A DNA stretch of 64,000 bases from Thermoactinospora rubra (GCF_002093975.1 NZ_MSZZ01000045.1:44028-108027); one strand, 5' to 3'; positions 16,116 through 24,930 are shown, numbered from the stretch's first letter. Numbers and translations: made by a program. The notes: generated from the sequence alone by a model not told the origin.

Positions 16116-18032
16116 GTGGCGGACGTGCATCCCGAGCATGCGCAGCTCCAGGCGGACCGCATTTACCTGGGCTGGCAATATGTCCTGCTGCATCCGGATC
16201 CGGGGCCGCCGCCCAAGCGCCCCTCCCCGGCCCCCGAGGCGCCCAGCGGGCCGGACCCCGAGCTGCTGCGCCGCGAACGCCTCCAGGAGGACATGCTCAA
16301 CCGGCCCGTCAAGATCTTCCGGACGGCGATGGCCCTGCTGGCGGTCCTCATCCTCGTGCTCGGCGTCACGGGCAACCTGGCCTGGTCGTTCGCCGTCATC
16401 GGCCTGGTCGCCACCGGGGGCGTGGCCGCGATCTGCACCTACGCGCTGTTCCAGGGCGACCGCGCCGTGCGTTACCGCGTGCTGGAGCAGCAGGCCAGGA
16501 ACGACCGCCTGCGCCAGGAACGTGACAAGGAGCTGTTCCAGGCCCAGGAGGAGCACGCCGCCCGCTACCGCGAGTGGCAGGAGCGCAAGGAGCGCTTCGA
16601 GCAGCAGATGACCTGGTACGCGGTGGCCGTGCCCGACGAGATCGACCGGGTGGACGTCGCGGGCGGCACGCTGCCGGGCTGGTCCGCGCTGATCACGTTA
16701 CTCGGGGCCACCCGCCTGTACACCGGCGGCCACCTGACCGTGCTGGACCTGTCGGAGGGCGCGGTCGCCACCGACCTCATCGAGCTGGCCCGGCGCGGCG
16801 GCGACGACCCCCTGGTGTGGGTGCTGCCGGTGGACCTGCCCAGGCTGGACCTCGGCGCCACGCTGAAGCCCGAGGCGTTCGCCGACGTGCTCGCCCACGT
16901 GGTCAGCGTGAGCGAGGAGCACCGCAGCACCCGCGACCTGAGCTTCGACAACGCCATCCTGGAGCGCGTGCTGGAGGTGCTGGGCGAGAACGCGACGATC
17001 TCCCAGGTCACCGCCGCGCTCCGGGCCCTGGCGCAGGTGGGCGACCCGCGCGACGACATCCGCCACGGCCTGATCACCGCCACCCAGCTGGAACGGCTGA
17101 GCACGCTGTTCGGCCGCGGCGTCAGCGACCGGGTGGTGATCGAGCGGGCCTGGGCGCTGGAATCCCAGCTGCGCAAACTGGAGAACCTCGGCACCGAGGC
17201 GGTACGGCTGCCGCCCGCCCGGCTGCGCGTGATCAGCATGGACCGCCAGGCCGGCGTGTTCGGCAACCGCGTGCTCGGCACCTACGTCGCCACCGCGCTC
17301 ACCCACATCCTGCGCCAGTCGCCGGGCTCCGACCGGCCGTGGTACCACACGATCATCGTGGCGGGAGCCGACAAGCTGCGCGGCGACGTGCTCGACCGCC
17401 TCATGGACGCCTGCGAGACCTCGCGCACCGGGCTGGTGCTGACCTATCGCAGCCTGACGCCGACCGTCCGCGAGCGGCTGGGCCGGGGGCACGCGGCCGT
17501 GGCGTTCATGCGCCTGGGCAACGCCGAGGACGCCCGGGTGGCCAGCGAGCACGTCGGCACCGAACACCGGCTGGAGCTCGCCCAGCTCACCGAGACGATC
17601 GGCGCGACCGTCTCCGGGCTGAGCGGCACCTACACCTCCACCATCGCCGACGCCCACCCCGACAAGTGCGGCGAGAGCCGTACGGACCTGAAGGAAGACA
17701 TCACCGAGTCCACCGAGTGGGGCAGGACGCTGGAGAAGCTCGGCGAGATCGAGCGGGTCCTGCAGCGCTCGCGCGAGTTCCTGGTCGAGCCGCACCAGCT
17801 GCAGCAGCTGCCCACGACCGCGGTGATCGTCACCGACGCCACCACGGCCGGCCGGAGGGTGCGCCTGGCCGACGCGAACCCGGCGATCCTGACCTTCCCC
17901 AAGACCACGCTCGGCGAGCTCGACGACGTCCGCGACGCCGTGCTGTCGTTGACGCCCAAGGGCGGCGACGGCGACCCGCCGCCCAACCTCGGCCCGCCCC
18001 CGCCGCGTCTGGACTGGCGCAAGGACAGGTAA
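16116..18032 (+). CDS. Membrane-anchored HerA/TraD-like protein with degenerate Walker A
   Basis: 638 residues. Two transmembrane helices lie near residues 70-110 (MALLAVLILVLGVTGNLAWSF, VIGLVATGGVAAICTYALF), followed by a charged coiled-coil-like stretch (QARNDRLRQERDKELFQAQ). The C-terminal part has the layout of a HerA/TraD RecA-like domain: GGTLPGWSA at the P-loop position, HLTVLDLSEGAVATDLIELA after it, WYHTIIVAGADKL at the Walker B position, and TGLVLTYRSL for sensor/arginine elements. The P-loop lysine is Trp and Walker B lacks DE. It is probably a non-hydrolysing partner of the next gene. GTG 16116 follows GGAGGG; upstream codons are rejected. Confidence 0.7.
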   Translation: MADVHPEHAQLQADRIYLGWQYVLLHPDPGPPPKRPSPAPEAPSGPDPELLRRERLQEDMLNRPVKIFRTAMALLAVLILVLGVTGNLAWSFAVIGLVATGGVAAICTYALFQGDRAVRYRVLEQQARNDRLRQERDKELFQAQEEHAARYREWQERKERFEQQMTWYAVAVPDEIDRVDVAGGTLPGWSALITLLGATRLYTGGHLTVLDLSEGAVATDLIELARRGGDDPLVWVLPVDLPRLDLGATLKPEAFADVLAHVVSVSEEHRSTRDLSFDNAILERVLEVLGENATISQVTAALRALAQVGDPRDDIRHGLITATQLERLSTLFGRGVSDRVVIERAWALESQLRKLENLGTEAVRLPPARLRVISMDRQAGVFGNRVLGTYVATALTHILRQSPGSDRPWYHTIIVAGADKLRGDVLDRLMDACETSRTGLVLTYRSLTPTVRERLGRGHAAVAFMRLGNAEDARVASEHVGTEHRLELAQLTETIGATVSGLSGTYTSTIADAHPDKCGESRTDLKEDITESTEWGRTLEKLGEIERVLQRSREFLVEPHQLQQLPTTAVIVTDATTAGRRVRLADANPAILTFPKTTLGELDDVRDAVLSLTPKGGDGDPPPNLGPPPPRLDWRKDR

Positions 18033-18110
18033 GGACACGGCCAAGAGCCGGGTGGCGGCTTGATCGTCGGCGGACTTTGGCTGGAGCGAGCGAGTGCGTG
18101 GGGGGATGAC

Positions 18111-21017
18111 ATGCGCCTGAGCGGGCCCTGGTACCGGATCCAGTCGATCAGCGCGCCGAAGCGCGCGGCGTCGGCCGAGGCGGACTTCGTCGCGATCCTG
18201 CCCGCCGCGCTGTCGGCCGCCCAGCGCGAGCGGCCCTTCGTCATCGGCTGGGTGTCACGCGGCTCCGGCGCGCCGCTGGAGCTGGTCACCAACGCCGGGC
18301 CGCCCGCGCCCCTGCCGCGCCGCGCCGCGCACGCCCACGAGGCTCACGAGGCTCATGAGCGGGAGCCGCTGCTGTTCCCCGCCGGCGCCCGCGGCGTCCA
18401 GCTGGGCGAGGACTACCTGGCCGACCTCGCCGAGCTGGTGTGGGCGCCGTGCCCGGGACGGCAGGCGCCGCCGCTGCGCGGCGCGCGTGAGGAGGACGAC
18501 CCGGCGCGGCCGACGCTTTTCGAGTCGGCGCTGGTGACGCTCATGTCCCGGCCCTTCGCCTGGCTCGTCGTCGCCGAGCCCACCGATCTGCTGGACGCCG
18601 AGGTGGCCCACCTGCGCACCCAGCTCAACGTGCTCAGGCAGTACGGCGAGGCCTCCGAGGGGGCCAGGTTCGACGCCGAGCGCGCCGAGCGCAGGATGCA
18701 GGAGCTCGACACCTTCCGCGAGGCCGGGCTGTGGAACGTGCGGGTCCTGGCCGGCGCGGCCACGGCCGAGGAGCTGCGGCGCATCGCCCCGGTCCTGGTC
18801 GGCTCGGCCGAGCTGGGCCACCACCCCTACCGGCTGAGCAGCGCCACCGGCCACGTCCACGCGCTGCCGGACGCGCTGCTGGCCACGCTGCAGGACCCGG
18901 CCGACGGCGCCGCCGTGCCGTTCGCGGCCACGGCCGGGGCGCTGGCGGCGCTGGCCGGGCTGCCGCGGCGGGAGGTGCCCGGCGTCAGGGTGCTCGACAC
19001 CGGCTACTTCGACGTGACCGCCGAGAGCCGGGGCGAGCTGGAGCTGGGCGACGTCCTCGACGGCCAGGACCGGCCGGTCGGGACCTTCCGCGTCTCGCCG
19101 GCCACGCTCAACCGCCACGCCTTCGTCACCGGGGCCACGGGCTCGGGCAAGTCGCAGACGGTCCGGCACCTGCTGGAGCAGCTGAGCGCGGCCGGCACGC
19201 CGTGGCTGGCGATCGAGCCGGCCAAGTCCGAGTACGCGGCCATGGCGGGCCGCATCGGCGCGCCCGTCACCGTGATCAGGCCCTCCGCGCCCGACGGCGT
19301 GCCGATCAGCGTCAACCCGCTCGAACCCGAGCCCGGCTACCCGGTGCAGGCGCACATCGACATGGTCAGGGCGCTGTTCATGGCCGCCTTCGACGCCGAG
19401 GAGCCCTTCCCGCAGATCGTCTCGATGGCGCTCCAGCGGGTCTACGAGGCCAACGGCTGGGACGTCGTCACCGGCGGCGCCGCCCCCGGCTCGAAGGTGC
19501 CGCCCACGGTCCCCACGCTGGAGCAGCTCCAGCGGGAGGCCATGGACGTGATCAAGGAGATCGGCTACGGCCCGGAGGTGCAGGCCGACGTCGAGGGCTT
19601 CATCGCGGTACGGCTGGGCAGCCTCCGCGTGGGCTCGGCGGGGCGCTTCTTCGAGGGCGGCCATCCGGCCGACGTCGCGGGCCTGCTGCGGCGCAACGTC
19701 GTGCTGGCCATCGAGGACGTGGCCAACGACGAGGACAAGGCGTTCCTCATGGGGACGCTGATCATCAGGATCGTCGAGCACCTGCGGATGCGGGAGCGGA
19801 CGGCGCCGGACCGGTCACGGGAGCTGCGGCACGTGATCGTCATCGAGGAGGCGCACCGGCTGCTGCGCGACCGCGGCCAGGGCCGGGCCGCCACCCACGC
19901 GGTCGAGCTGTTCGCGGGGATGCTGGCCGAGATCAGGGCCTACGGCGAGGGCCTGGTCGTGGCCGAGCAGATCCCCGCCAAGCTCGTGCCCGACGTGGTC
20001 AAGAACACCGCGCTCAAGATCGTGCACCGGCTGCCCGCCCGCGACGACCGCGACCTGGTCGGCTCGGCCATGAACCTGGACGAGGAGCAGTCGCGCCAGG
20101 TCGTGTCGTTCGAGCCCGGCGTGGCCGCGGTCTTCGCCGACGGCATGGACCGGCCGCTGCGGCTGCGCGTCCCCCTCGGCGAGGACCGGGAGCGCCCGAT
20201 GCCCGGCCCGCCGCCGCCCCTGCGCGCCCGCCGCTCGGCCGCCTGCGGCGCGGCCTGCCGTACCGGGCAAGCCTGCACGCTGGTGGAGGTGCGCGAGGCC
20301 GACGTGCTGGCCGGTGCGCCCGAGTGGGCGTGGCTGCGGATCTGGGCCGAGACGGTCGTGCTGGCGTTCGTCGCCAACCGGCCGCTGCCGGGCGTGCCGC
20401 GCGCGCTGGCCGGGATGTGGGCCGAGGTGCCCTCGCGGCGGCGCGAGTGCCTGCTGGCCACCGTGGTGGAGCGGGCCGTACGGCGGCGCGGCTGGGCGCT
20501 GCGCTCCTGGTACGACCCCGCGCTGCTGGTGGAGCACGCCGCCGGGGCAGCCGCGGCGCTGCTGGACGGCCAGCCGGGCGGCGACCGGCCCGGCCACGCC
20601 TGGGTCATCCCGCAGGTGCGCTGGCTGCACGAGGTGGACCGGCTCTTCCCCTACGGCCGCCCGGCCCCCGACGTGCGCAGCCCGGCGCCGCCCCAGGAGT
20701 ACGCGCTGACCACGGCCAACGGGGACGAGCTGCTCGGACACCGGGCCCGCGCGCTGCGCCGCCACCCGCTGTCGATGGAGCTGCCGCGCAACCGCGAGCT
20801 GGCCTGGCGCGCGATCCTCGGCGACGACGAGGGCGCCGCCTTCCTCGACGACGTCACCGCCGTGGCGATCGGCACCGACGCGCCGGACAGGATCGGGCAC
20901 GTCGGCCGGCTCATGGGCGCCGCCTGGCTGGAGAGCGTGCTGTCGTGGCCGCGGCGGTTCGTGCTGCCCTTCGACCACGACGGCGAGCCCGGGATCGCCT
21001 TCGTGGAGGCGCCGTAG
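18111..21017 (+). CDS. HerA-like (DUF87) P-loop ATPase with C-terminal extension
   Basis: 968 residues. The N-terminal 340 residues are of unknown fold. The ATPase core has Walker A GATGSGKS near residue 344, Walker B VIVIEEAH near 580, and LVVAEQIPAKLVPDVVKNTALKI after it, as in HerA/TraD-type translocases. After the core come a Cys cluster (CGAACRTGQAC) and about 290 unassigned residues. It follows the pseudo-ATPase after a 78-bp gap, same strand. HerA-type pumps move DNA or protein; here no NurA nuclease is present. ATG 18111 follows GGGGGA. Family secure, role unknown. Confidence 0.82.
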   Translation: MRLSGPWYRIQSISAPKRAASAEADFVAILPAALSAAQRERPFVIGWVSRGSGAPLELVTNAGPPAPLPRRAAHAHEAHEAHEREPLLFPAGARGVQLGEDYLADLAELVWAPCPGRQAPPLRGAREEDDPARPTLFESALVTLMSRPFAWLVVAEPTDLLDAEVAHLRTQLNVLRQYGEASEGARFDAERAERRMQELDTFREAGLWNVRVLAGAATAEELRRIAPVLVGSAELGHHPYRLSSATGHVHALPDALLATLQDPADGAAVPFAATAGALAALAGLPRREVPGVRVLDTGYFDVTAESRGELELGDVLDGQDRPVGTFRVSPATLNRHAFVTGATGSGKSQTVRHLLEQLSAAGTPWLAIEPAKSEYAAMAGRIGAPVTVIRPSAPDGVPISVNPLEPEPGYPVQAHIDMVRALFMAAFDAEEPFPQIVSMALQRVYEANGWDVVTGGAAPGSKVPPTVPTLEQLQREAMDVIKEIGYGPEVQADVEGFIAVRLGSLRVGSAGRFFEGGHPADVAGLLRRNVVLAIEDVANDEDKAFLMGTLIIRIVEHLRMRERTAPDRSRELRHVIVIEEAHRLLRDRGQGRAATHAVELFAGMLAEIRAYGEGLVVAEQIPAKLVPDVVKNTALKIVHRLPARDDRDLVGSAMNLDEEQSRQVVSFEPGVAAVFADGMDRPLRLRVPLGEDRERPMPGPPPPLRARRSAACGAACRTGQACTLVEVREADVLAGAPEWAWLRIWAETVVLAFVANRPLPGVPRALAGMWAEVPSRRRECLLATVVERAVRRRGWALRSWYDPALLVEHAAGAAAALLDGQPGGDRPGHAWVIPQVRWLHEVDRLFPYGRPAPDVRSPAPPQEYALTTANGDELLGHRARALRRHPLSMELPRNRELAWRAILGDDEGAAFLDDVTAVAIGTDAPDRIGHVGRLMGAAWLESVLSWPRRFVLPFDHDGEPGIAFVEAP

Positions 21018-21065
21018 CGGTTTCGCCAGCCTGGCGCCGCGCCAGGCCGACTATGCTCGGGGAGC

Positions 21066-22295
21066 ATGACGCAGCTTCCCCTGCGGGCTCAACTCGCCAG
21101 CGCCCTGGGCCGCGGCGCCGCCACCCTGTCCAGGCTGACCGGCCGCGGCGACGGCTCGGTGATCGGCGGGCGCGTGGGGCTCCTCCTCGAGCCCGACCTG
21201 CTCCGCCAGCTGGCTCAGGACAAGAAGCTCGCCCTCGTCAGCGCCACCAACGGCAAGACCACCACCACGCGGCTGATCACCGCCGCCCTCCTGGAGCTCG
21301 GAGAGGTGGCCACCAACGCCTTCGGCGCCAACATGCCCGCCGGGCACGTCTCCGCGCTCGCGCAGCACAAGGCCGCGCCGTACGGCGTGCTGGAGGTCGA
21401 CGAGAAGTACCTGCCGGAGGTGCTCCACACGACCGGCGCCGGGGTGATCTGCCTGATGAACCTCAGCCGCGACCAGATGGACCGCGCGGCCGAGATCTGG
21501 CTGCTGGCCCAGAAGTGGCGCAGGGCCCTGTCCGGCAAGCCGGCCCACGTCGTCGCCAACTGCGACGACCCGCTCGTCACCTGGGGCGCCTCCACGGCAG
21601 CCAAGGTCACCTGGGTCTCCGGCGGCCAGCGCTGGAAGGAGGACTCCTGGTGCTGCCCCGAGTGCGGGGGGCCGCTGGACCGCAAGGGCAACGACTGGGC
21701 CTGCCGCGAGTGCACCTTCCACCGGCCCGAGCCGCAGTGGGTGCTCGACGACGACGCGGTGATCGACCCCCACGGGCGGCGCTGGGTGCTTGACCTGAAA
21801 CTGCCGGGCCTGGCCAACCGGTCCAACGCCGCGATGGCGCTGGCCGTCGCCGAGGCGTTCGGGCTGCCCGTCGAGCGGGCCCTGCCCAGGCTGCGCGAGG
21901 TCACCTCGGTCGCCGGCCGCTACACCACCGTCGAGCGCGACGGGCGCTACGCCAGGCTGCTGCTGGCCAAGAACCCCGCCGGCTGGCTGGAGGCCTTCGA
22001 CGTGGCCGACCCGGCGCTGCCGGTGATCCTGTCGGTCAACGCGCAGGGGCCCGACGGGCGCGACACCTCCTGGCTGTGGGACGTCGACTACCGCATCCTG
22101 CGCGGCCGCCCGGTCTTCGTCACCGGCGAGCGGCGGCTGGACCTGGCGCTGCGGCTCGACATCGCCGACGTGCCGTTCACGCTCGTCGACACCTTCTCCG
22201 AGGCGCTGGCCATGCAGCCGCCCGGCCGCGTCGACGTGATCGCCAACTACACCGCCTTCCAGCAGATCCGACAGGAGTTCGGCCGTGCCGTCTGA
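21066..22295 (+). CDS. murT: Lipid II isoglutaminyl synthase, MurT subunit
   Basis: Mur-ligase-family ATPase that with GatD amidates the D-Glu of lipid II. It carries the ATP-binding loop SATNGKTTTTRL and a zinc ribbon inserted in the middle domain (CPECGG ... CREC), the hallmark of MurT. Length 409 residues is usual. TATGCT ends 8 nt before ATG 21066. It overlaps gatD by 11 bp, the conserved arrangement. A GC-rich hairpin (21029-21047) separates it from the upstream ATPase gene. Confidence 0.95.
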   Translation: MTQLPLRAQLASALGRGAATLSRLTGRGDGSVIGGRVGLLLEPDLLRQLAQDKKLALVSATNGKTTTTRLITAALLELGEVATNAFGANMPAGHVSALAQHKAAPYGVLEVDEKYLPEVLHTTGAGVICLMNLSRDQMDRAAEIWLLAQKWRRALSGKPAHVVANCDDPLVTWGASTAAKVTWVSGGQRWKEDSWCCPECGGPLDRKGNDWACRECTFHRPEPQWVLDDDAVIDPHGRRWVLDLKLPGLANRSNAAMALAVAEAFGLPVERALPRLREVTSVAGRYTTVERDGRYARLLLAKNPAGWLEAFDVADPALPVILSVNAQGPDGRDTSWLWDVDYRILRGRPVFVTGERRLDLALRLDIADVPFTLVDTFSEALAMQPPGRVDVIANYTAFQQIRQEFGRAV

Positions 22296-23004
22296 CAGCG
22301 TCCTCCGCCTCGTCTGGATCTACCCCGACCTGCTCAGCACCTACGGCGACCAGGGCAACCTGCTCGTGCTGGAGCAGCGGGCCAAGCGGCGGGGCATCCC
22401 CGTGGAGTCCATCCGGGTCAAGTCGGCCGACCCGGTGCCGGAGACCGGCGACATCTACCTCATCGGCGGCGGCGAGGACCGGCCCCAGATCCTCGCGGCC
22501 CAGCGCCTGCGCAAGGACGGCGGCCTGCACCGCGCCGTCGCCCGGGGCGCGGCGATGCTCGCCGTCTGCGCCGGGTACCAGATCATGGGCTCGACCTTCG
22601 GCGGCGAGGAGGGCCAGCCCGTGGAGGGGCTGGGCATCCTCGACATCTCCAGCGGGCGCGGCACCGTGCGGGGCGTGGGCGAGTTGGTCGCGGAGGTCGA
22701 CAGCGCGCTCAACCTGCCCACGCTGACCGGGTTCGAGAACCACATGGGCGTCACGCGCCTCGGCCCCGGTGTCAGGCCGCTGGCCAAGGTGGTCACCGGG
22801 GTCGGCAACGGCGACGGGTACGAAGGCTGCTACGCCGGGCACCTGGTCGGCACCTACCTGCACGGGCCCGCGCTGGCCCGCAACCCCGCGCTGGCCGACC
22901 TGCTGCTGCGCTGGGCGACCGGCGAGGACCGGCTGCCGCCGCTCGACGACTCCCGCTTCGAGGCGCTGCGCCAGGAGCGCCTCGCCGCGGTCGCGGGTCA
23001 GTAG
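22285..23004 (+). CDS. gatD: Lipid II isoglutaminyl synthase, glutamine amidotransferase GatD
   Basis: Class I glutamine amidotransferase-like subunit (239 residues) that supplies ammonia to MurT. The nucleophile elbow is AVCAGYQIMG, and GHLVGTYLHGPAL carries the catalytic His. The GTG start at 22285 lies within the end of murT. The 3' end overlaps the convergent DsrE-like gene by 7 bp. Confidence 0.95.
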   Translation: MPSDSVLRLVWIYPDLLSTYGDQGNLLVLEQRAKRRGIPVESIRVKSADPVPETGDIYLIGGGEDRPQILAAQRLRKDGGLHRAVARGAAMLAVCAGYQIMGSTFGGEEGQPVEGLGILDISSGRGTVRGVGELVAEVDSALNLPTLTGFENHMGVTRLGPGVRPLAKVVTGVGNGDGYEGCYAGHLVGTYLHGPALARNPALADLLLRWATGEDRLPPLDDSRFEALRQERLAAVAGQ

Positions 23005-23360
23005 ACGAGCGCCTGCGCGCCCTCGGCGACGGCTTCCTCGACGAACACGGGCGCTCCGGCGATCCGGACGCCCTCGATCACGTCGTCGACCGTGATGTCC
23101 CGGCGGGCCGCGCACTGCGTGCACAGCGTCACCCTGCCGCCCGCCAGGACCGCGTCGAGCAGGTCGGTCAGGGGGGCGGCGTGGGGCAGGCTGAACTCCT
23201 TGGCCCTGCCGGGAAGGGCGAACCACGAGGCCTCGCCGGTCAGCCAGAGAGAGACGGGCACCCCGCTCGCGAGGGCCGCCGCCGCGACCGTGAACGCCTG
23301 GTTGCACCGCTCGGGCGCGTCCGCCCCGGCGGTCACCTTGATCACCAGTGATCGTGCCAT
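22998..23360 (-). CDS. DsrE/DsrF-like sulfur-relay family protein
   Basis: 120-residue DsrE-fold protein (MARSLVIKVTAGADAPERCN). A CxxC pair (LCTQCAARR) sits where family members carry their reactive cysteine. A role in sulfur transfer or metal/peroxide handling is possible; the substrate is unknown. The ATG at 23360 is the first that gives the typical N-terminal beta strand. It is convergent with gatD. Confidence 0.8.
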   Translation of the reverse strand: MARSLVIKVTAGADAPERCNQAFTVAAAALASGVPVSLWLTGEASWFALPGRAKEFSLPHAAPLTDLLDAVLAGGRVTLCTQCAARRDITVDDVIEGVRIAGAPVFVEEAVAEGAQALVY

Positions 23361-23451
23361 GCCCGCCACCCTAACGCTCCCTTTGGGGTACGGCGGGGCA
23401 GGGGCCGCGGCGGGAATCCAGGGACCTGGAGGAAAGCTAAGGTGGAAGGCT

Positions 23452-23940
23452 ATGGAGGCACCTGAGATACACCCCGACCTCGAGCCCATCGCCTTCCTGC
23501 TCGGCCGGTGGGAGGGCGCGGGGGTGGGCGGCTACCCGACGATCGAGAGCTTCAACTTCGGCCAGGAGATCGAGTTCGGCCACAACGGCAAGCCGTTCCT
23601 CACCTACACCAGCCGCACCTGGCTGCTGGACGAGGCGGGCAACCAGGTCCGGCCGCTGGCGACGGAGACGGGTTTCTGGCGGCCGCAGCCCGACAGGCAG
23701 ATCGAGGTGCTGCTCGCCCACCCGACGGGCATCGTCGAGATCTACATCGGCGAGGTCGTCTTCCACAAGATCGAGCTGCGCACGGACGTGGTGGCGCGCA
23801 CGGTCAGCGCCAAGGAGTACACCGCGGGCCACCGGCTCTACGGCCTGGTCAACGGCAATCTGATGTGGGCCTACGACATGGCCGCGATGGGGCATCCGCT
23901 GACCTCGCACATGTCGGCGGAGCTGAAGAAGGTGGCATGA
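23452..23940 (+). CDS. Nitrobindin-like heme-binding beta-barrel protein
   Basis: 162 residues. The family motif is LLGRWEGAGVGGYPTIESF near the N-terminus, and histidines near the C-terminus (MGHPLTSHMSAEL) include the likely axial heme ligand. Nitrobindins bind ferric heme and can scavenge nitric oxide or peroxynitrite. TAAGGT lies 8 nt before ATG 23452, suggesting a leaderless mRNA. It overlaps the DUF2470 gene by 4 bp. Confidence 0.9.
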   Translation: MEAPEIHPDLEPIAFLLGRWEGAGVGGYPTIESFNFGQEIEFGHNGKPFLTYTSRTWLLDEAGNQVRPLATETGFWRPQPDRQIEVLLAHPTGIVEIYIGEVVFHKIELRTDVVARTVSAKEYTAGHRLYGLVNGNLMWAYDMAAMGHPLTSHMSAELKKVA

Positions 23941-24236
23941 CGAGCCTGACCCCGTTCACGCCCGACGTCGTCGAGGCGATCAAGCGGCACATGAACGACG
24001 ACCACGCCGACGAGGCGAGGATCATCGTGCGGGCGCTCGGCGGCAGGCCGGACGCCGCGCAGGTCAGCACCAGCGACGTCGACGCCGAGGGCATCGAGTT
24101 CGTCGCCGACGGGGAGCGGGTGCGCATCCCGTGGGGCGAGACGCTCACCGAGCGCGCCCAGGCCCGCCTGGCCGTCGTGCGCCTGTATCGGGAGGCGTGC
24201 GAGAAGCTGGGCATCTCCCCGCGCGGGGAGCACTGA
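23937..24236 (+). CDS. DUF2470 protein
   Basis: A 99-residue protein consisting of a DUF2470 domain (VVEAIKRHMNDDHADEARIIV, DVDAEGIEFVADGERVRIPW). This domain is found next to heme-utilisation and pyridoxamine-oxidase-like domains, which fits its translational coupling to the nitrobindin gene (ATGA). Probably a heme-related accessory protein (inference). Confidence 0.87.
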   Translation: MTSLTPFTPDVVEAIKRHMNDDHADEARIIVRALGGRPDAAQVSTSDVDAEGIEFVADGERVRIPWGETLTERAQARLAVVRLYREACEKLGISPRGEH

Positions 24237-24244
24237 AGCGGACG

Positions 24245-24428
24245 AAAAAGAAGGGCCCCGGGCGCGCTCCGCCGTACGGCGGGCCGGATGGACCATGGTC
24301 GGAAACCGCCGGCTTCCGCCCTCCAGCTGCCCGGGACCCCGGTGGCTGCCTCGTATTCGCCGAAAGGCACGAGACGAGTCGCGCCCTTAGCGGACGGCCA
24401 CCTCGCTAGCCCAACTATGAATCACCAT
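24245..24428 (-). ncRNA. Candidate small structured RNA opposite nur
   Basis: The 271-bp gap between the DUF2470 gene and nur holds what looks like a minus-strand transcription unit. An SD-like GGAAAGGAGGTGGTCC lies at 24449-24434. Near 24340-24330 the minus strand has GGGTCCCGGGC, which pairs (one G-U) with GCCCGGGGCCC near 24263-24253, immediately followed by TTCTTTTTCG. Inner hairpins include CCGCCGTACGGCGG and GGAAgccggcggTTTCC. A large closed stem followed by a U-tract indicates an intrinsically terminated RNA. A -35/-10 pair (TTGCCG, 17 nt, ATAGCT) can be drawn upstream. Family unknown. Confidence 0.5.
24387..24428 (-). CDS. 13-codon small ORF with near-perfect Shine-Dalgarno
   Basis: Encodes MVIHSWASEVAVR and then TAA. 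It is preceded by GGAAAGGAGGTGGTCC, which complements almost the whole 3' end of 16S rRNA, so strong initiation is expected. It lies at the 5' end of the candidate small RNA. It could be a leader peptide whose translation controls folding of the downstream RNA, or a microprotein. Confidence 0.45.
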   Translation of the reverse strand: MVIHSWASEVAVR

Positions 24429-24507
24429 TGTTTGGACCACCTCCTTTCCGCGTACCCCCGAAGCTATGCGAGGCGTCAGCGCACCGGCAAGCGATTATTC
24501 TCAGGAC

Positions 24508-24921
24508 ATGAGCCAGACGTCGTGGCACGAGGAACTGCGGGCGAAGGGGTACAGAGTCACCCCGCAGCGGCAGCTGGTTCTCGAGGCCGTCAAAGCGCTG
24601 GAGCACGCCACTCCCGAGGAGATCTGCGCCAAGGTCCGCGAGACCGCGCGCGGGGTCAACATCTCCACCGTCTACCGCACCCTCGAACTGCTCGAGGACC
24701 TGGGCCTCGTCACCCACACGCACCTCGGCCACGGCGCGCCGACCTACCACCTGACCGAGGACGCCGACCACGTGCACGTGGTGTGCCGCGGCTGCGAGGC
24801 GGTCTTCGAGGTCAGCCCCGACCTCGCCGCGGACCTGGTCAAGAGGCTGGACGTGGAGCACGGCTTCGTCGCCGACGTCCACCACCTGACCGTCTTCGGG
24901 CTGTGCCGCGGCTGCCGCTAG
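24508..24921 (+). CDS. nur: Fur-family regulator, Nur-like (nickel-responsive)
   Basis: 137 residues. The sequence GYRVTPQRQLVLEAVKALEHATPEEI and VNISTVYRTLELLEDLGLVTHTHLGHGAPTYHL is very close to Streptomyces Nur, which senses nickel and controls nickel uptake and superoxide dismutases. Metal ligands are visible in HTHLGH, DADHVHVVC and the C-terminal CRGC pairs. ATG 24508 follows TATTCT by 6 nt and has no Shine-Dalgarno. The Nur assignment is from remembered similarity; a generic Fur/PerR role cannot be excluded. Confidence 0.8.
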   Translation: MSQTSWHEELRAKGYRVTPQRQLVLEAVKALEHATPEEICAKVRETARGVNISTVYRTLELLEDLGLVTHTHLGHGAPTYHLTEDADHVHVVCRGCEAVFEVSPDLAADLVKRLDVEHGFVADVHHLTVFGLCRGCR

Positions 24922-24930
24922 CCTGGAATC

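Noticed and set aside
18731..21793. 1020-codon plus-strand ORF
   Set aside because: Overlaps the HerA-like ATPase and murT in another frame. Low-complexity Arg/Gly/Ala translation; the overlapped frames carry the conserved motifs.
23849..24370. Minus-strand ORF beginning MPFGEYEAATGVPGSWR
   Set aside because: Its first part looks protein-like but runs antisense through the whole DUF2470 gene with no natural end. The region is better explained as structured RNA with a terminator.
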